NCBI RefSeq assembly: GCF_014636175.1
Contig: NZ_BMDW01000002.1
Span: 1-64,000 of the forward strand
Direction: 5' to 3'
DNA from: Sphingomonas psychrolutea
GTDB lineage: Bacteria; Pseudomonadota; Alphaproteobacteria; Sphingomonadales; Sphingomonadaceae
DNA length: 64,000 bases
Shown: positions 27,222-35,540 of the stretch, piece after piece
Layout of the letters: the number at the start of each line of letters is the position of its first letter
Numbering within the stretch: position 1 is the first letter of the stretch
The notes under the pieces: model-generated
What the model was told of the DNA's origin: nothing
The model's input: only the letters and a program-made list of their open reading frames with translations
Databases searched by the model: none
Position numbers and translations under genes: made by a program

Positions 27222-28100
27222 TTGGACCGGATGCACGCGATGGAAGTGTTCGTCCGGGTGGTCGAGACCGGCTCGTTTTCTGCCGCTGCACGCGCCTTGC
27301 GGATTGGCCAGCCCGCCGTTTCGAAACTTGTCGCCGCGCTCGAAACGCGGCTTGATGTCCGTCTGCTGATCCGCTCATCACGCCATGTCGCGCCGACCGA
27401 AGCGGGTCAGGCCTATTATGAGCGCGCCAAGCGCGCGATTGCCGAGGCGGACGAAGCCGATACGGCGGCGCAGGGTTTGGGATTGGGGATCGAAGGACGG
27501 CTGCGCGTGTGCGCGTCGGTTACCTTTGCGCGGCTACATATCGCGCCAAAGCTTGGGGCTTTCCTCGCGGCGCATCCCAAGCTGCAGCTCGACCTCGTGA
27601 TGGACGATCACAATGTCGATCTGTTGTCGCAGAACATCGATGTCGCGCTGCGCCTCGGCGATCTGGCGGATTCGGCGCTCACCGCCCGCAAACTCGGGTC
27701 GACTGCGCGGGTCCTGGTGGCTTCACCTGCGTATATTGCTGCCCACGGTCGCCCGACGGAGCCGGACGCGCTGCGCGCGCATGAAGCCATAGTCTATGCA
27801 CAAGGCGGCAACAGCGGCGACGTGTGGCGCTTTCGCAAGGGAACGACCGAGGTTTCGGTCAGCGTGCCGTACCGGCTGGCCTGCACAGCCGCCGAAGGTG
27901 TGCGCGAGGCTGTGCTCGCCGGGATCGGCATTGCGATCGCGTCGGAATGGATGATGCCGGAAATCGTATCGGGGGGAGTTGAAACGCTTTTGCCGGACTG
28001 GTCGCTGCCGCCAGCCGATCTCTGGGCGCTCTATCCCGCGGGACGCCTTCCTAGCGCCAAGGCGCGCCTGTTCATCAGCTGGTTCGAGGCAAATCTATGA
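27222..28100 (+). CDS. LysR-family transcriptional regulator (module 2)
   Basis: 292 aa. TTG start at 27222, chosen because AAGGA lies 6 nt upstream and because the product then begins MDR like its neighbour at 24934; an ATG at 27231 is further from the ribosome site. HTH (AMEVFVRVVETGSFSAAARA, IGQPAVSKLVAALETRL) and ligand-binding domain (GRLRVCASVTFARLHIAPKL, NIDVALRLGDLADSALTARK). ATTCC-N5-GGAAT at 27203-27217 overlaps its ribosome site and could be an autoregulatory T-N11-A site. Divergent from the second AhpD-like gene. Confidence 0.88.
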   Translation: MDRMHAMEVFVRVVETGSFSAAARALRIGQPAVSKLVAALETRLDVRLLIRSSRHVAPTEAGQAYYERAKRAIAEADEADTAAQGLGLGIEGRLRVCASVTFARLHIAPKLGAFLAAHPKLQLDLVMDDHNVDLLSQNIDVALRLGDLADSALTARKLGSTARVLVASPAYIAAHGRPTEPDALRAHEAIVYAQGGNSGDVWRFRKGTTEVSVSVPYRLACTAAEGVREAVLAGIGIAIASEWMMPEIVSGGVETLLPDWSLPPADLWALYPAGRLPSAKARLFISWFEANL

Positions 28101-28179
28101 GGCCGATGCGCCGCGAACCCGACCGCGCGTCTAGGCGGGCTTGCCATAATCCGTTGCACACGGCTAACGCAGGTCGCGG

Positions 28180-28256
28180 GGGCCTGTAGCTCAACTGGTT
28201 AGAGCTGTCCGCTCATAACGGATAGGTTGCGGGTTCAAGTCCTGCCGGGCCCACCA
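28180..28256 (+). tRNA. tRNA-Ile2, anticodon CAT (lysidine type)
   Basis: 77 nt with encoded CCA. Acceptor GGGCCTG pairs with CGGGCCC; D-arm GCTC/GAGC; anticodon stem GTCCG/CGGAT with loop CTCATAA (anticodon CAT); T-arm GCGGG-TTCAAGT-CCTGC. The CAT anticodon could mean Met, but the GGGCC acceptor with C4-G69 and C5-G68 and A73 fits the minor Ile tRNA that TilS converts to lysidine at C34 to read AUA. Not initiator: the anticodon stem lacks the three G-C pairs. Confidence 0.85.
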
Positions 28257-28277
28257 TTTTGCGCCGTTTGCGAGACA

Positions 28278-28294
28278 AAAGAGCGCAGCTCTTT
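28278..28294. terminator. Hairpin downstream of the tRNA
   Basis: AAAGAGC-GCA-GCTCTTT, a perfect 7-bp stem 21 nt after the tRNA CCA end. A further stem (CGCAGC-TTT-GCTGCG) lies at about 28340-28356 just before the convergent deacetylase stop. Together they plausibly end the tRNA transcript. Confidence 0.4.
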
Positions 28295-28381
28295 CGCACG
28301 CAAACCAGCACGGCCAGCGCAGCAAAGCCGCGCCACCGGGCGCAGCTTTGCTGCGTCTGACGGCGCGGCGTGAAGCCCGCC

Positions 28382-29407
28382 TCACCCTCGCCCCGCCGCC
28401 GTGATAATCTGATCGAGCGACGCCGCGCGCACGCCGCGCCGCGCGAGATCGGCGAGCACGGCATCCCACCACCCGTGAAAGCGCGCCAGATCGGCGGCAT
28501 CGCGGACATAGGGCGTGAAGCCCGGCGCCACCGACGGCGAGTGAAAAGCGAAGTTGAGTAGCCGCAGCCCCTCCCCGACCGCGACGGCGATCGCCTCGAG
28601 CGCGTCCTTCACGGGCATATCCTCCGGGGTCAGCGCGACGCGCGAGAGCAGCCCGGCGCGCGCAAACAGCCCACGCCCCTTCGGGACCGCAGCGAGCAGC
28701 CGGTAAAGCCGTGTTCCGCCGGTCCGGGCGCGGCCGGTATAGACGGTGGTCAGCGGCACTTCGATCATCGCCCCGGCGCGAAACGCGTGGTTCGAAATCT
28801 CGGCGAAATCCGGCCCGCCATCGTCGACATAGCGGTAGCGCGACCGCATCGAGCTATCGAGCAGATACCCGCGCGCGGCGAGCAGGCGCAGGGTGTTGGG
28901 TCCGATGCCATAACGGCCAGCGCGATACGCCACCGGGCGCGTGCCAAAGGCTGCAGTAATGGCACCGGTCAGCGCGTCGATCTTCGCCGCCTCGGTCGCT
29001 TCGGGCAAGTTTCCGGCATAGCTGTTGGCGGGCGTCAGCGCTTCGTCGAACGGCGGGTTGACCCAGGGGTGCAACTGCGTGCCGATCGCCGACACGCCGT
29101 CGGCAAGACAAGTGGCGAGAATGTCGATCGCCCGCGCGTCGGTCGCAATCGGGTAATCGACCATATAGGTCAGGGCCACGCCGCGATCGGCGAATCGGCG
29201 GTGTGCATCGGGCAAAGCGGTGATCGCGGAAACGCCGTGGCTTTGACGCCCAAGCGGCGCATTCCAGTCGAATTCTTCTTCGGTATCAACCAACACCGTG
29301 AAGCGCGTTCCGAAGTCATCGGGCCAATCGATCAAATCGCCGGGCGCGGGCGCAGGCGGACGGTATCGCGCGACGAGAGCGGTGGCGGATGGCTTAGCGA
29401 CGGCCAC
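28382..29407 (-). CDS. WalW-like polysaccharide deacetylase family protein
   Basis: 341 aa with a GTG start 2 nt after the kinase stop. The NodB-like barrel is visible: RFTVLVDTEEEFDW supplies the first acidic pair, GVSAIGTQLHPWVNPPFDEA the TxxHPW metal site and PVAYRAGRYGIGPNTLRLLA the Arg-motif; LNFAFHSPSVAPGFTPYV supplies the distal His. No signal peptide is seen, so it may act in the cytoplasm on a polysaccharide precursor, unlike exported deacetylases. It is translationally coupled to the kinase gene upstream. Confidence 0.85.
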   Translation of the reverse strand: MAVAKPSATALVARYRPPAPAPGDLIDWPDDFGTRFTVLVDTEEEFDWNAPLGRQSHGVSAITALPDAHRRFADRGVALTYMVDYPIATDARAIDILATCLADGVSAIGTQLHPWVNPPFDEALTPANSYAGNLPEATEAAKIDALTGAITAAFGTRPVAYRAGRYGIGPNTLRLLAARGYLLDSSMRSRYRYVDDGGPDFAEISNHAFRAGAMIEVPLTTVYTGRARTGGTRLYRLLAAVPKGRGLFARAGLLSRVALTPEDMPVKDALEAIAVAVGEGLRLLNFAFHSPSVAPGFTPYVRDAADLARFHGWWDAVLADLARRGVRAASLDQIITAAGRG

Positions 29408-29409
29408 GA

Positions 29410-31374
29410 TCAGTTAGAAGAAGCCTGCTCCATCGCGGCAGAGAAGGCGGCGGGCAGGTGCAAAGTCAAGGCCTTGTCGCCAATCGTCAGGCTTCCGCGC
29501 AATTCGGCCGCCAGATTGCGCGCCAAGCGCAGGGCAAACCCGGTACCAAGCAACGGTGCGCCATCTCGCTCGGCTTCGGCCTCGGCATCGATCGTCAGCA
29601 ACGTTTCCTCGGCATAGGCGGCGAGCGCTACCGGTCGGTCGAAAACGAGCACGACCGTGCCGTCCTCGCCCGTCGCGGAGACGCCGATCCGCTCACCCGC
29701 ACTACCCGATGCGACCAAAGTCGCCATCAGCCGCGCCATTAACCGCTCGACCGCGCGATCATCGCCCAGAATCGAGAGCGCATCGTCGCTGACATAACGA
29801 TCGAGCACAGCGCCGCGCAGCGTCGCGAGCGGCGCCAGATCGGCGAGGATCCGGTCGAGTAACGGTGCGACCGGGACATCGCCCGGCCGCAGATCGAGCG
29901 CGTGCGTTTCGATCCGCGCGGCCATGTCGATGTCATCGATCGCGGTAAGCAGCCCGCTCGCCTGTCCCCGGATCGCAGCGGCGTGTGCGCGGTACGGAGC
30001 GGGCACCGGCCCGAGCATTTGCGATTCGATCATTTCGGCAAAGCCCGCGATCGCGTTGGTCGGCGTGCGCAGTTCGTGGACGAGCTGTCGCAGCGCGTCG
30101 GCGGCGGGGTTGCGCGTCTCGCGCACCGGCTCGGCACTTTCATCGGCGCGCGGGCGGCGCGCGGTGCCGCGATAGCCGGTGAAACGCCCGCTCGCCCGGT
30201 CGAAAACCGGGATTCCGGTGATTCGCCATTGGCCGGCAGCATCAGAATGCCCGTCGACCAAAAGCCGCGCATTGGCGAAACCGGCGCGGCGCCGGAAGGC
30301 ACCTGCCGCAGTGCCATCGACGCACGATCCGCCCGGACGCGGAACCAGATCAAGTGACAGGCCGATCAAGGGCGCCCGCGCTGCGCCCTCGACCCAGCGC
30401 ACGACACCGTTCGCGTCGGTTTCGAAGCGGAAGGATTCGGCCTGATACGGCTCGCGCGCGAACAGCTCGGGCTGAATTTCAAGCGTCGGGGCATCGGCTG
30501 GAATCTGCTCGCGCTGACGCTGGTACGCATCGATCCGCGCGACCAGTTCGGAGATCTGGAACGTGCCGTCGGCACGTTGGCGATTGCCTGCAGAAAACGG
30601 CGCAATCGCCGGCACGGGAACGGAGCGTTCCGCCTGACGCAGCGCCTCGGCCACGACGGGCAGACCCGCGGCAACGTCCGCAATCGACACGAATGGCGAC
30701 ACTGGGGCGATCGTCTCGGGAAGGTCGCGCGCTGGCTCAGATGCCGCTTCGTCGACCGCGATTGGGGTGACAAATATTTCCGGCATCACGGCATCGCCGA
30801 CCAGATCGGTCCAGTCGATGACCAGCGGCGCGTCGGAGACGGTGGGCTGCACTGGGCTCGCGGGCGCAGTTTCAACCGCAGCCTCGCTCAGCGGCTCTGG
30901 ATCGGCCGCAGACAAGGGAATGGCAGACGGCAGGATTTTCGTAACCGGCGCGCCAAGTACAAAATCGACGCTTCCAAACGTCTCGAGTGCGCGCTCGACA
31001 TCGGGCGATAGATCGCGGCGATGGCGCAAGATCGAACGCGCCGCAGGCGATAGCCGTGGCAGCAAGCTGCGCCACTCAGCCCCGGATAGCTGCGCCGCAC
31101 GCAATACCGGTGCAGCCACTGCAATCTCATCTTCGGCAAACACGGCGACCAGGCCGACCGGCGGCCTGGCAAACGCCAGCGCGCGCGCGCTCGCCGCGCG
31201 AATCGGCGGCGGCACATCGCCGCGAATCATCCGCAACCGCGCGATCGCCGCGTCGTTCGCGGACACGCGCCCACGCCCGATCAGATCGACCAACTGCCGC
31301 CAAGTCGACTGTGCGCCGAACGGCGATGACATTTCTGCCGAAAGAACCGTTTCCAGACTGTCGTCGAAGCGCAA
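29410..31374 (-). CDS. Histidine kinase with degenerate ATP-binding domain
   Basis: 654 aa, no transmembrane segment seen. The first 200 residues are helical and Ala-rich (LVDLIGRGRVSANDAAIARL). A PAS-like stretch lies near 320-410 (FRFETDANGVVRWVEGAARA, WRITGIPVFDRASGRFTGYR). The H-box is intact: H433 in LRQLVHELRTPTNAIAGFAE. The ATP domain is not: the N-box region reads LMARLMATLVASGSAGERIG without Asn, and the G1 position reads VVLVFDRPVALAA without DxG; only GTGFALRLARNLA resembles G2. It may accept phosphate or act as a scaffold. Linked to the deacetylase by a 2-nt gap. Confidence 0.82.
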   Translation of the reverse strand: MRFDDSLETVLSAEMSSPFGAQSTWRQLVDLIGRGRVSANDAAIARLRMIRGDVPPPIRAASARALAFARPPVGLVAVFAEDEIAVAAPVLRAAQLSGAEWRSLLPRLSPAARSILRHRRDLSPDVERALETFGSVDFVLGAPVTKILPSAIPLSAADPEPLSEAAVETAPASPVQPTVSDAPLVIDWTDLVGDAVMPEIFVTPIAVDEAASEPARDLPETIAPVSPFVSIADVAAGLPVVAEALRQAERSVPVPAIAPFSAGNRQRADGTFQISELVARIDAYQRQREQIPADAPTLEIQPELFAREPYQAESFRFETDANGVVRWVEGAARAPLIGLSLDLVPRPGGSCVDGTAAGAFRRRAGFANARLLVDGHSDAAGQWRITGIPVFDRASGRFTGYRGTARRPRADESAEPVRETRNPAADALRQLVHELRTPTNAIAGFAEMIESQMLGPVPAPYRAHAAAIRGQASGLLTAIDDIDMAARIETHALDLRPGDVPVAPLLDRILADLAPLATLRGAVLDRYVSDDALSILGDDRAVERLMARLMATLVASGSAGERIGVSATGEDGTVVLVFDRPVALAAYAEETLLTIDAEAEAERDGAPLLGTGFALRLARNLAAELRGSLTIGDKALTLHLPAAFSAAMEQASSN

Positions 31375-31477
31375 TGCGATCCATTCCCGATCCGGTCGCG
31401 AAAGCGCCGTAACGATTTCTTAACTGTGCTTGGGCGCCGTTGTAACCCCAAGTTTTCGATGCGTCGCAATGTGGGAC

Positions 31478-31497
31478 AATTGCGTTCGTCAGCAATT
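31478..31497. promoter_or_regulatory. AATTGC-N8-GCAATT inverted repeat, candidate Lrp operator
   Basis: Perfect 6-bp arms in the 183-nt divergent region between the kinase and the Lrp-family gene, ending 60 nt before the Lrp start. Lrp/AsnC proteins often bind such 15-20-bp symmetric sites upstream of their own gene. Positional inference. Confidence 0.4.
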
Positions 31498-31557
31498 ATC
31501 TTATGTTGAAGCGAGATGCGGCGATGCGAAACACGCATACCGGGGGAGCGGACTGTA

Positions 31558-32025
31558 ATGCCTTTCGATTCGATCGACCGACGTATCCTGGAACTGCTGC
31601 AGGACGATGGTCGCATGACCAACGTCGATTTGGCCGAACGGGTTGGGCTGACGGCGCCGCCTTGTCTCCGCCGGGTACGCGCGCTGGAGGAAACCGGGGC
31701 GATTCGCGGTTATCATGCCGAAATCGATGCGGCGACGTTGGGCTATCCGATCACGGTCTTTGCGATGGTCAGCTTGCGCAGCCAGGCCGAGCATGATCTC
31801 GCCGCATTCGAAGGCCATGTCGGGACAATTCCCGAAGTCCGCGAATGCCATATGCTCAATGGCGAGATCGATTTCATCCTGAAGATCGTGGCGAGCGACC
31901 TGAAAAGCTTTCAGGACATCTTGATGACGCACCTGACACCGGCGCCCAACGTCGCCAGCGTCAAGACATCGCTGACGATCCGCACCGCCAAGGCGCTGCC
32001 GGGAATTCCGATCCGGCACACCTGA
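31558..32025 (+). CDS. Lrp/AsnC-family transcriptional regulator
   Basis: 155 aa. HTH at about 5-60 (FDSIDRRILELLQDDGRMTN, DLAERVGLTAPPCLRRVRAL) and an effector-binding RAM domain (GYPITVFAMVSLRSQAEHDL, VRECHMLNGEIDFILKIVAS). ATG at 31558 chosen for GGGGAG upstream and family length; the frame opens at 31516. Feast/famine regulators of this type sense amino acids; the target genes are not evident, though it lies divergent from the kinase-deacetylase pair. Confidence 0.9.
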   Translation: MPFDSIDRRILELLQDDGRMTNVDLAERVGLTAPPCLRRVRALEETGAIRGYHAEIDAATLGYPITVFAMVSLRSQAEHDLAAFEGHVGTIPEVRECHMLNGEIDFILKIVASDLKSFQDILMTHLTPAPNVASVKTSLTIRTAKALPGIPIRHT

Positions 32026-32034
32026 CGCAAGAAA

Positions 32035-32054
32035 GGGCGGCCCGCGAGCCGCCC
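32035..32054. terminator. Bidirectional hairpin between convergent genes
   Basis: GGGCGGC-CCGCGA-GCCGCCC, perfect 7-bp GC stem in the 50-nt gap between the Lrp gene and the convergent TPR gene. No strong U-tract on either side. Confidence 0.55.
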
Positions 32055-32075
32055 TCCGTGTCGGTTGCGTTCGGC

Positions 32076-33359
32076 CTACGCTGCAATCGGCGGGGTGGTG
32101 ACGAACACCGTCCACAACCGCGCGATGGCCTTGTTCGGCTCGGCGTTCACCCGCGCGAGCGCGGCCTTGGCGCCCTCGCGATCCCCCGACAGCGCCAGCG
32201 CCATGCCGAGGTGGAGATTGTTGCGATCGGCATCCGGCGCGCCCTTGGTCTCGCACAAACGGTACATCTCGATCGCCTTGGCAAAGTTGCGCGTGCCGAA
32301 ATATGCGTCGCCTGCCTGCTGCGCGAGATCGCCCTTGGCCCCGGCCAGCGCATTCTTTTCCTTGACCGCGAGCGGGGCACTGCCAGCGATTCCGGTCTTC
32401 GCGCGCGCCAGCAACTCGTTTCCGGTGATGTTCCCAGTCGGGATAACGCCGGCGGAGAAGCCTTCCTCGATCACGGTCTTGGTTTCGTTCGGCAGGCCGA
32501 CCGTCAGAGCGGCATCACCGTAATCGATATATTCCTTTTGGCCGGCCATACTCTTGGACGCCCACAACAGCCGATAGAGATCGATCTTGTTCTTGCTGTA
32601 TTTGATCGCAGCCGGGCCCTGGAACCCGAACGTATAAATCGCCCCGCGCCAATTCGGGGCAGTGCCATATTCGGTCAGCCACGCTGCCGTCCATTGATCG
32701 GCACCTTCCTGATCGCCCGCCTTGCCCAAGCGGCTGAACGCATATTTATACCATGCTTCGGGGGCCTTGCGACCGGCGGCCTTTTCTGCGGCAATCGCAG
32801 TACCGAGTTCGGCAATGCCGCCTTTCACGTCGCCCGTCTCGACCTTTGACTGCACGATTTGCAACAGCAGATCGGGATTGTTCACGCCGAGTTCGCGCGC
32901 GCGCATGAAGTACCGCAGCGCATCTGGGTACTTCTTGAGCGCATAGGCCAAACCGCCGCGTTCATTGTTGCGAATCGCGAGCTCTGCGGCCGGCGTAGCG
33001 GGATTGGCCAACAAGGCATCGAGGATCGGGATGAGTGCGGTAATCCGCTGCGCTTCCGGCTGACTCTTGGTCTGGGCGTTGACCAGCGCCAGCCTTATGC
33101 CCTGCGCAAGATAGCGCTCATAGTCGGTTTTGGCGACGCTATCCATTGTGTTGAGCGCAGCCTCTGCCTTCACCAGATCCTTCGGTGTCGCGGCGAGTGC
33201 GGTCTGCGCCTCAATGGCGGCTGCTCGCGCTTCCTTTGAGATTGACGGCGCGGCGGGGGCCTCTTCCTTCTTCTTGGCAATCGCGGGCGCGACCAAGGCC
33301 GCACCGTTCAACGCAACGACCAACGCGGCGGATAAGGCAAGTTTGGAAACCATCTTCAT
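32076..33359 (-). CDS. Secreted TPR-like repeat protein
   Basis: 427 aa with a signal peptide (LALSAALVVALNGAALVAPA, ending AIA) and then a Lys/Glu/Ala linker. The rest is made of helical pairs resembling TPRs: GLAYALKKYPDALRYFMRAR, KVETGDVKGGIAELGTAIAA, GDAYFGTRNFAKAIEMYRLC, MALALSGDREGAKAALARVN. No catalytic motif. Such periplasmic repeat proteins act as scaffolds; the partner is unknown. It stands alone, convergent with the Lrp gene and divergent from yaaA. Confidence 0.75.
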   Translation of the reverse strand: MKMVSKLALSAALVVALNGAALVAPAIAKKKEEAPAAPSISKEARAAAIEAQTALAATPKDLVKAEAALNTMDSVAKTDYERYLAQGIRLALVNAQTKSQPEAQRITALIPILDALLANPATPAAELAIRNNERGGLAYALKKYPDALRYFMRARELGVNNPDLLLQIVQSKVETGDVKGGIAELGTAIAAEKAAGRKAPEAWYKYAFSRLGKAGDQEGADQWTAAWLTEYGTAPNWRGAIYTFGFQGPAAIKYSKNKIDLYRLLWASKSMAGQKEYIDYGDAALTVGLPNETKTVIEEGFSAGVIPTGNITGNELLARAKTGIAGSAPLAVKEKNALAGAKGDLAQQAGDAYFGTRNFAKAIEMYRLCETKGAPDADRNNLHLGMALALSGDREGAKAALARVNAEPNKAIARLWTVFVTTPPIAA

Positions 33360-33544
33360 TGCGAACTCTCCTCATGCGGCGCGGCGCGCGCGGCGGATTG
33401 CTGGCGCTGCTCTAGCGCCGCCGCTTGTACCGTCAAGCAACCGCGTTGCCGCCCGAAGCCTTAACGTCGCTTGAACCCGTCGGCTCCCATCTGCGATCCA
33501 CAAGGCTTTGACGGGAGCGCGCCACCCGCCTAACCGGCTCCACG

Positions 33545-34297
33545 ATGATTGCCTTGCTCTCCCCCGCCAAGACGCTCGATTACGAGCGCGCACTGCCCCC
33601 CCTCACTGCGACCGAGCCGCGCTTTGCCGACACAGCAGAGGCGCTCGCGCGGTCGGCGGCAAACCTGACGCAGAAACGGCTGGCGCAATTGATGCACATT
33701 TCGCCAACGCTGGCGAAGCTCAATGCCGATCGTTTCGCTGGGTTCGCCGGTGCCCCTACACGGCCCGCGCTCTTTGCCTTTGCCGGGGACGTGTATACCG
33801 GGTTTGAGGCGCGCTCGCTCGACGAAGCGGCGGTTGCGTACGCGCAGGATCATGTGCGGATGCTGTCGGGGTTGTACGGCCTGCTCCGCCCGCTTGACGC
33901 GATGAAACCGTACCGCCTGGAGATGGGGACGCGTTGGGCCCCGCGCCGCAAGAATCTTTACGAATTTTGGGGCGATCGTATCGCAACTGCGGTCCGCGCC
34001 GATCTCGTGGCCGAGGGATCGGGCGCCGTCCTCAACCTTGCCAGCCAGGAATATTTCGCCGCCGTGCTCGGTAAACTGGACGGCGTGCGCGTGATCGACG
34101 TGGATTTCCGCGAACCCGGACCCAACGGCCCGCGCTTCGTCAGCTTCAATGCCAAGCGCGCGCGCGGGATGATGGCGCGCTGGCTGTGCGAACATCGCAT
34201 CCACGACATCGAGGACATGAAGGGCTTCGACAGCGACGGCTATCGATTCGATGCCGCCGAAAGCGAAGCCGATCGCTGGCGCTTTTCCCGCGCATGA
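33545..34297 (+). CDS. yaaA: Peroxide-stress protein YaaA (DUF328)
   Basis: 250 aa, the family's usual length. Hallmarks are the N-terminal MIALLSPAKTLDYE, the core DHVRMLSGLYGLLRPLDAMK and PYRLEMGTRW, then NLASQEYFAAV and FVSFNAKRARGMMARWL. In E. coli YaaA limits free iron and protects DNA during peroxide stress; a helix-hairpin-helix-like DNA-binding cavity has been described for the family. Its stop overlaps the start of the SDR gene by 4 nt. Confidence 0.93.
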   Translation: MIALLSPAKTLDYERALPPLTATEPRFADTAEALARSAANLTQKRLAQLMHISPTLAKLNADRFAGFAGAPTRPALFAFAGDVYTGFEARSLDEAAVAYAQDHVRMLSGLYGLLRPLDAMKPYRLEMGTRWAPRRKNLYEFWGDRIATAVRADLVAEGSGAVLNLASQEYFAAVLGKLDGVRVIDVDFREPGPNGPRFVSFNAKRARGMMARWLCEHRIHDIEDMKGFDSDGYRFDAAESEADRWRFSRA

Positions 34298-34992
34298 GCG
34301 GCTCTGCAGTCATCATCGGCGCATCCGGCGGGATCGGCGCGGCCTTCGTCGCCGCGTTGGAGGACGAAGGTGCGTTCGACATCGTCCATGGCTTTGCGCG
34401 AAGCTGGAGCGGCGCGCGGCATATCGACCTGACCGACGAAGCGAGCATCGCCGCTGCCGCCGCGCACGTCGCCACCGGCCCGGCGCCGACGCTGGTGATT
34501 GTCGCGACCGGCTTGCTGCATGATACGGTGCGTGGCCCCGAAAAGGCGATGCGCGAGCTCGATCCCGTCTGGCTCGCCCGGAATTTCGCGATCAACGCGA
34601 TCGGCCCGGCCCTGGTCGCCAAGCATTTCCTGCCGCTCGGAGCCAAGGGCAAGCCCGCTGTGTTTGCCGTCCTGTCGGCGCGCGTCGGGAGCATTTCGGA
34701 CAATAAGCTCGGCGGCTGGTACGGCTATCGCGCCTCGAAGGCCGCGCTCAATCAACTGGTGCGTACGCTCGCGATCGAGGAAAAGCGTCGCAACGATCGC
34801 AGCATCGTCGTGGCACTCCATCCCGGCACGGTCAACACCGCGCTGTCGAAGCCGTTCCAGAGCAATGTCCAGCCCGGCCGCCTGTTCGATGCTGAGCGCG
34901 CGGCGCTGCAATTGCTCGACGTGATCGAGGGATTAAAGGTTCCCGACAGCGGCAAACTGTTCGATTTCGAAGGCAAGGAAGTGCCGTTCTAA
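34294..34992 (+). CDS. Short-chain dehydrogenase/reductase, CsgA/C-factor-like
   Basis: 232 aa. The NAD(P) motif is SAVIIGASGGIGAAFV; catalytic Ser lies in AVLSARVGSISDN and the YxxxK pair in GWYGYRASKAALNQLVR. LHPGTVNTALSKPFQ and a C-terminal DFEGKEVPF are typical of the C-factor-like subgroup. Start by ATGA overlap with yaaA; the frame runs back to 34186 inside yaaA. Substrate unknown. Co-expression with yaaA hints at stress metabolism. Confidence 0.9.
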   Translation: MSGSAVIIGASGGIGAAFVAALEDEGAFDIVHGFARSWSGARHIDLTDEASIAAAAAHVATGPAPTLVIVATGLLHDTVRGPEKAMRELDPVWLARNFAINAIGPALVAKHFLPLGAKGKPAVFAVLSARVGSISDNKLGGWYGYRASKAALNQLVRTLAIEEKRRNDRSIVVALHPGTVNTALSKPFQSNVQPGRLFDAERAALQLLDVIEGLKVPDSGKLFDFEGKEVPF

Positions 34993-35074
34993 AGCCCCCC
35001 GACGACATAAAACATGACGGATTTGTCACCATAGTGCCATCGATAGGTCAGCGGTACGGTCGCATTCTCTTCAT

Positions 35075-35094
35075 CTTCGGGATCATGCCCGAAG
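35075..35094 (+). promoter_or_regulatory. Leader hairpin upstream of small secreted protein
   Basis: CTTCGGG-ATCATG-CCCGAAG, a perfect 7-bp stem ending 17 nt before the ATG at 35112 and just upstream of AGAGGA. It also contains an in-frame ATG at 35085. It could modulate translation or end upstream transcription. Confidence 0.4.
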
Positions 35095-35111
35095 TTCTTG
35101 AGAGGATTGCC

Positions 35112-35429
35112 ATGACCCGGTTCCCGATCGCGCTCGCCGCCACCGCTCTGCTGTGCGGCACCGCTGCCGTCGCTCAGATGAAACCTGCAACAAAGCCGAC
35201 GCCGACAAAGGTGATCGCTGCCACGCCAGTCGCAAAGCCCACGCCTGCGAAGATGATGGCAGCCAAACCCGCCCCCGCAATGGCTGCCAAGGCAGTCGCT
35301 GCTGCGCCCAAGCCGAAGCCAGCCGCTGCTCCCGGCGGTCGGATGGTTTCGGCCAAGCTCGCGAATGGCAAGACCGTGACCTACAATTGCGCGCTCGCCG
35401 GGAACAAGACAAAGAAGGCCTGCCAATAA
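35112..35429 (+). CDS. Small secreted Ala/Lys/Pro-rich protein
   Basis: 105 aa. Signal peptide at 1-21 (MTRFPIALAATALLCGTAAV, cut after AQ or nearby), then about 50 residues of low-complexity sequence built from TPTKV, KPTPAK and AAKPAPAMA units, then a conserved-looking tail (VSAKLANGKTVTYNCALAGN followed by KTKKACQ) with two cysteines that could pair. AGAGGA lies 6 nt upstream of this ATG; an earlier in-frame ATG at 35085 sits in a hairpin. The basic, proline-rich stalk suggests contact with the envelope or nucleic acid. Function unknown. Confidence 0.7.
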   Translation: MTRFPIALAATALLCGTAAVAQMKPATKPTPTKVIAATPVAKPTPAKMMAAKPAPAMAAKAVAAAPKPKPAAAPGGRMVSAKLANGKTVTYNCALAGNKTKKACQ

Positions 35430-35540
35430 CCCTGAAAAATCCGCCCCCGCGCGCGCTCCTAACGCGCGTGGGGCTGGCATTCGCGTTCGCGCTCGGCTAG
35501 GGTTGTCGCATTCCCGTAACACAGCCGAAGGCACCGCAAA

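Noticed and set aside
28180..28256. Reading the CAT-anticodon tRNA as elongator or initiator tRNA-Met
   Set aside because: The acceptor GGGCC with C4-G69/C5-G68 and A73 fits tRNA-Ile2, and the anticodon stem lacks the initiator G-C pairs. Residual doubt remains.
28191..28509. Short proteins across the tRNA ending in AGLEPATYPL or RQDLNPQPIRYERTALTS
   Set aside because: Well-known artefact of translating the antisense of a tRNA gene.
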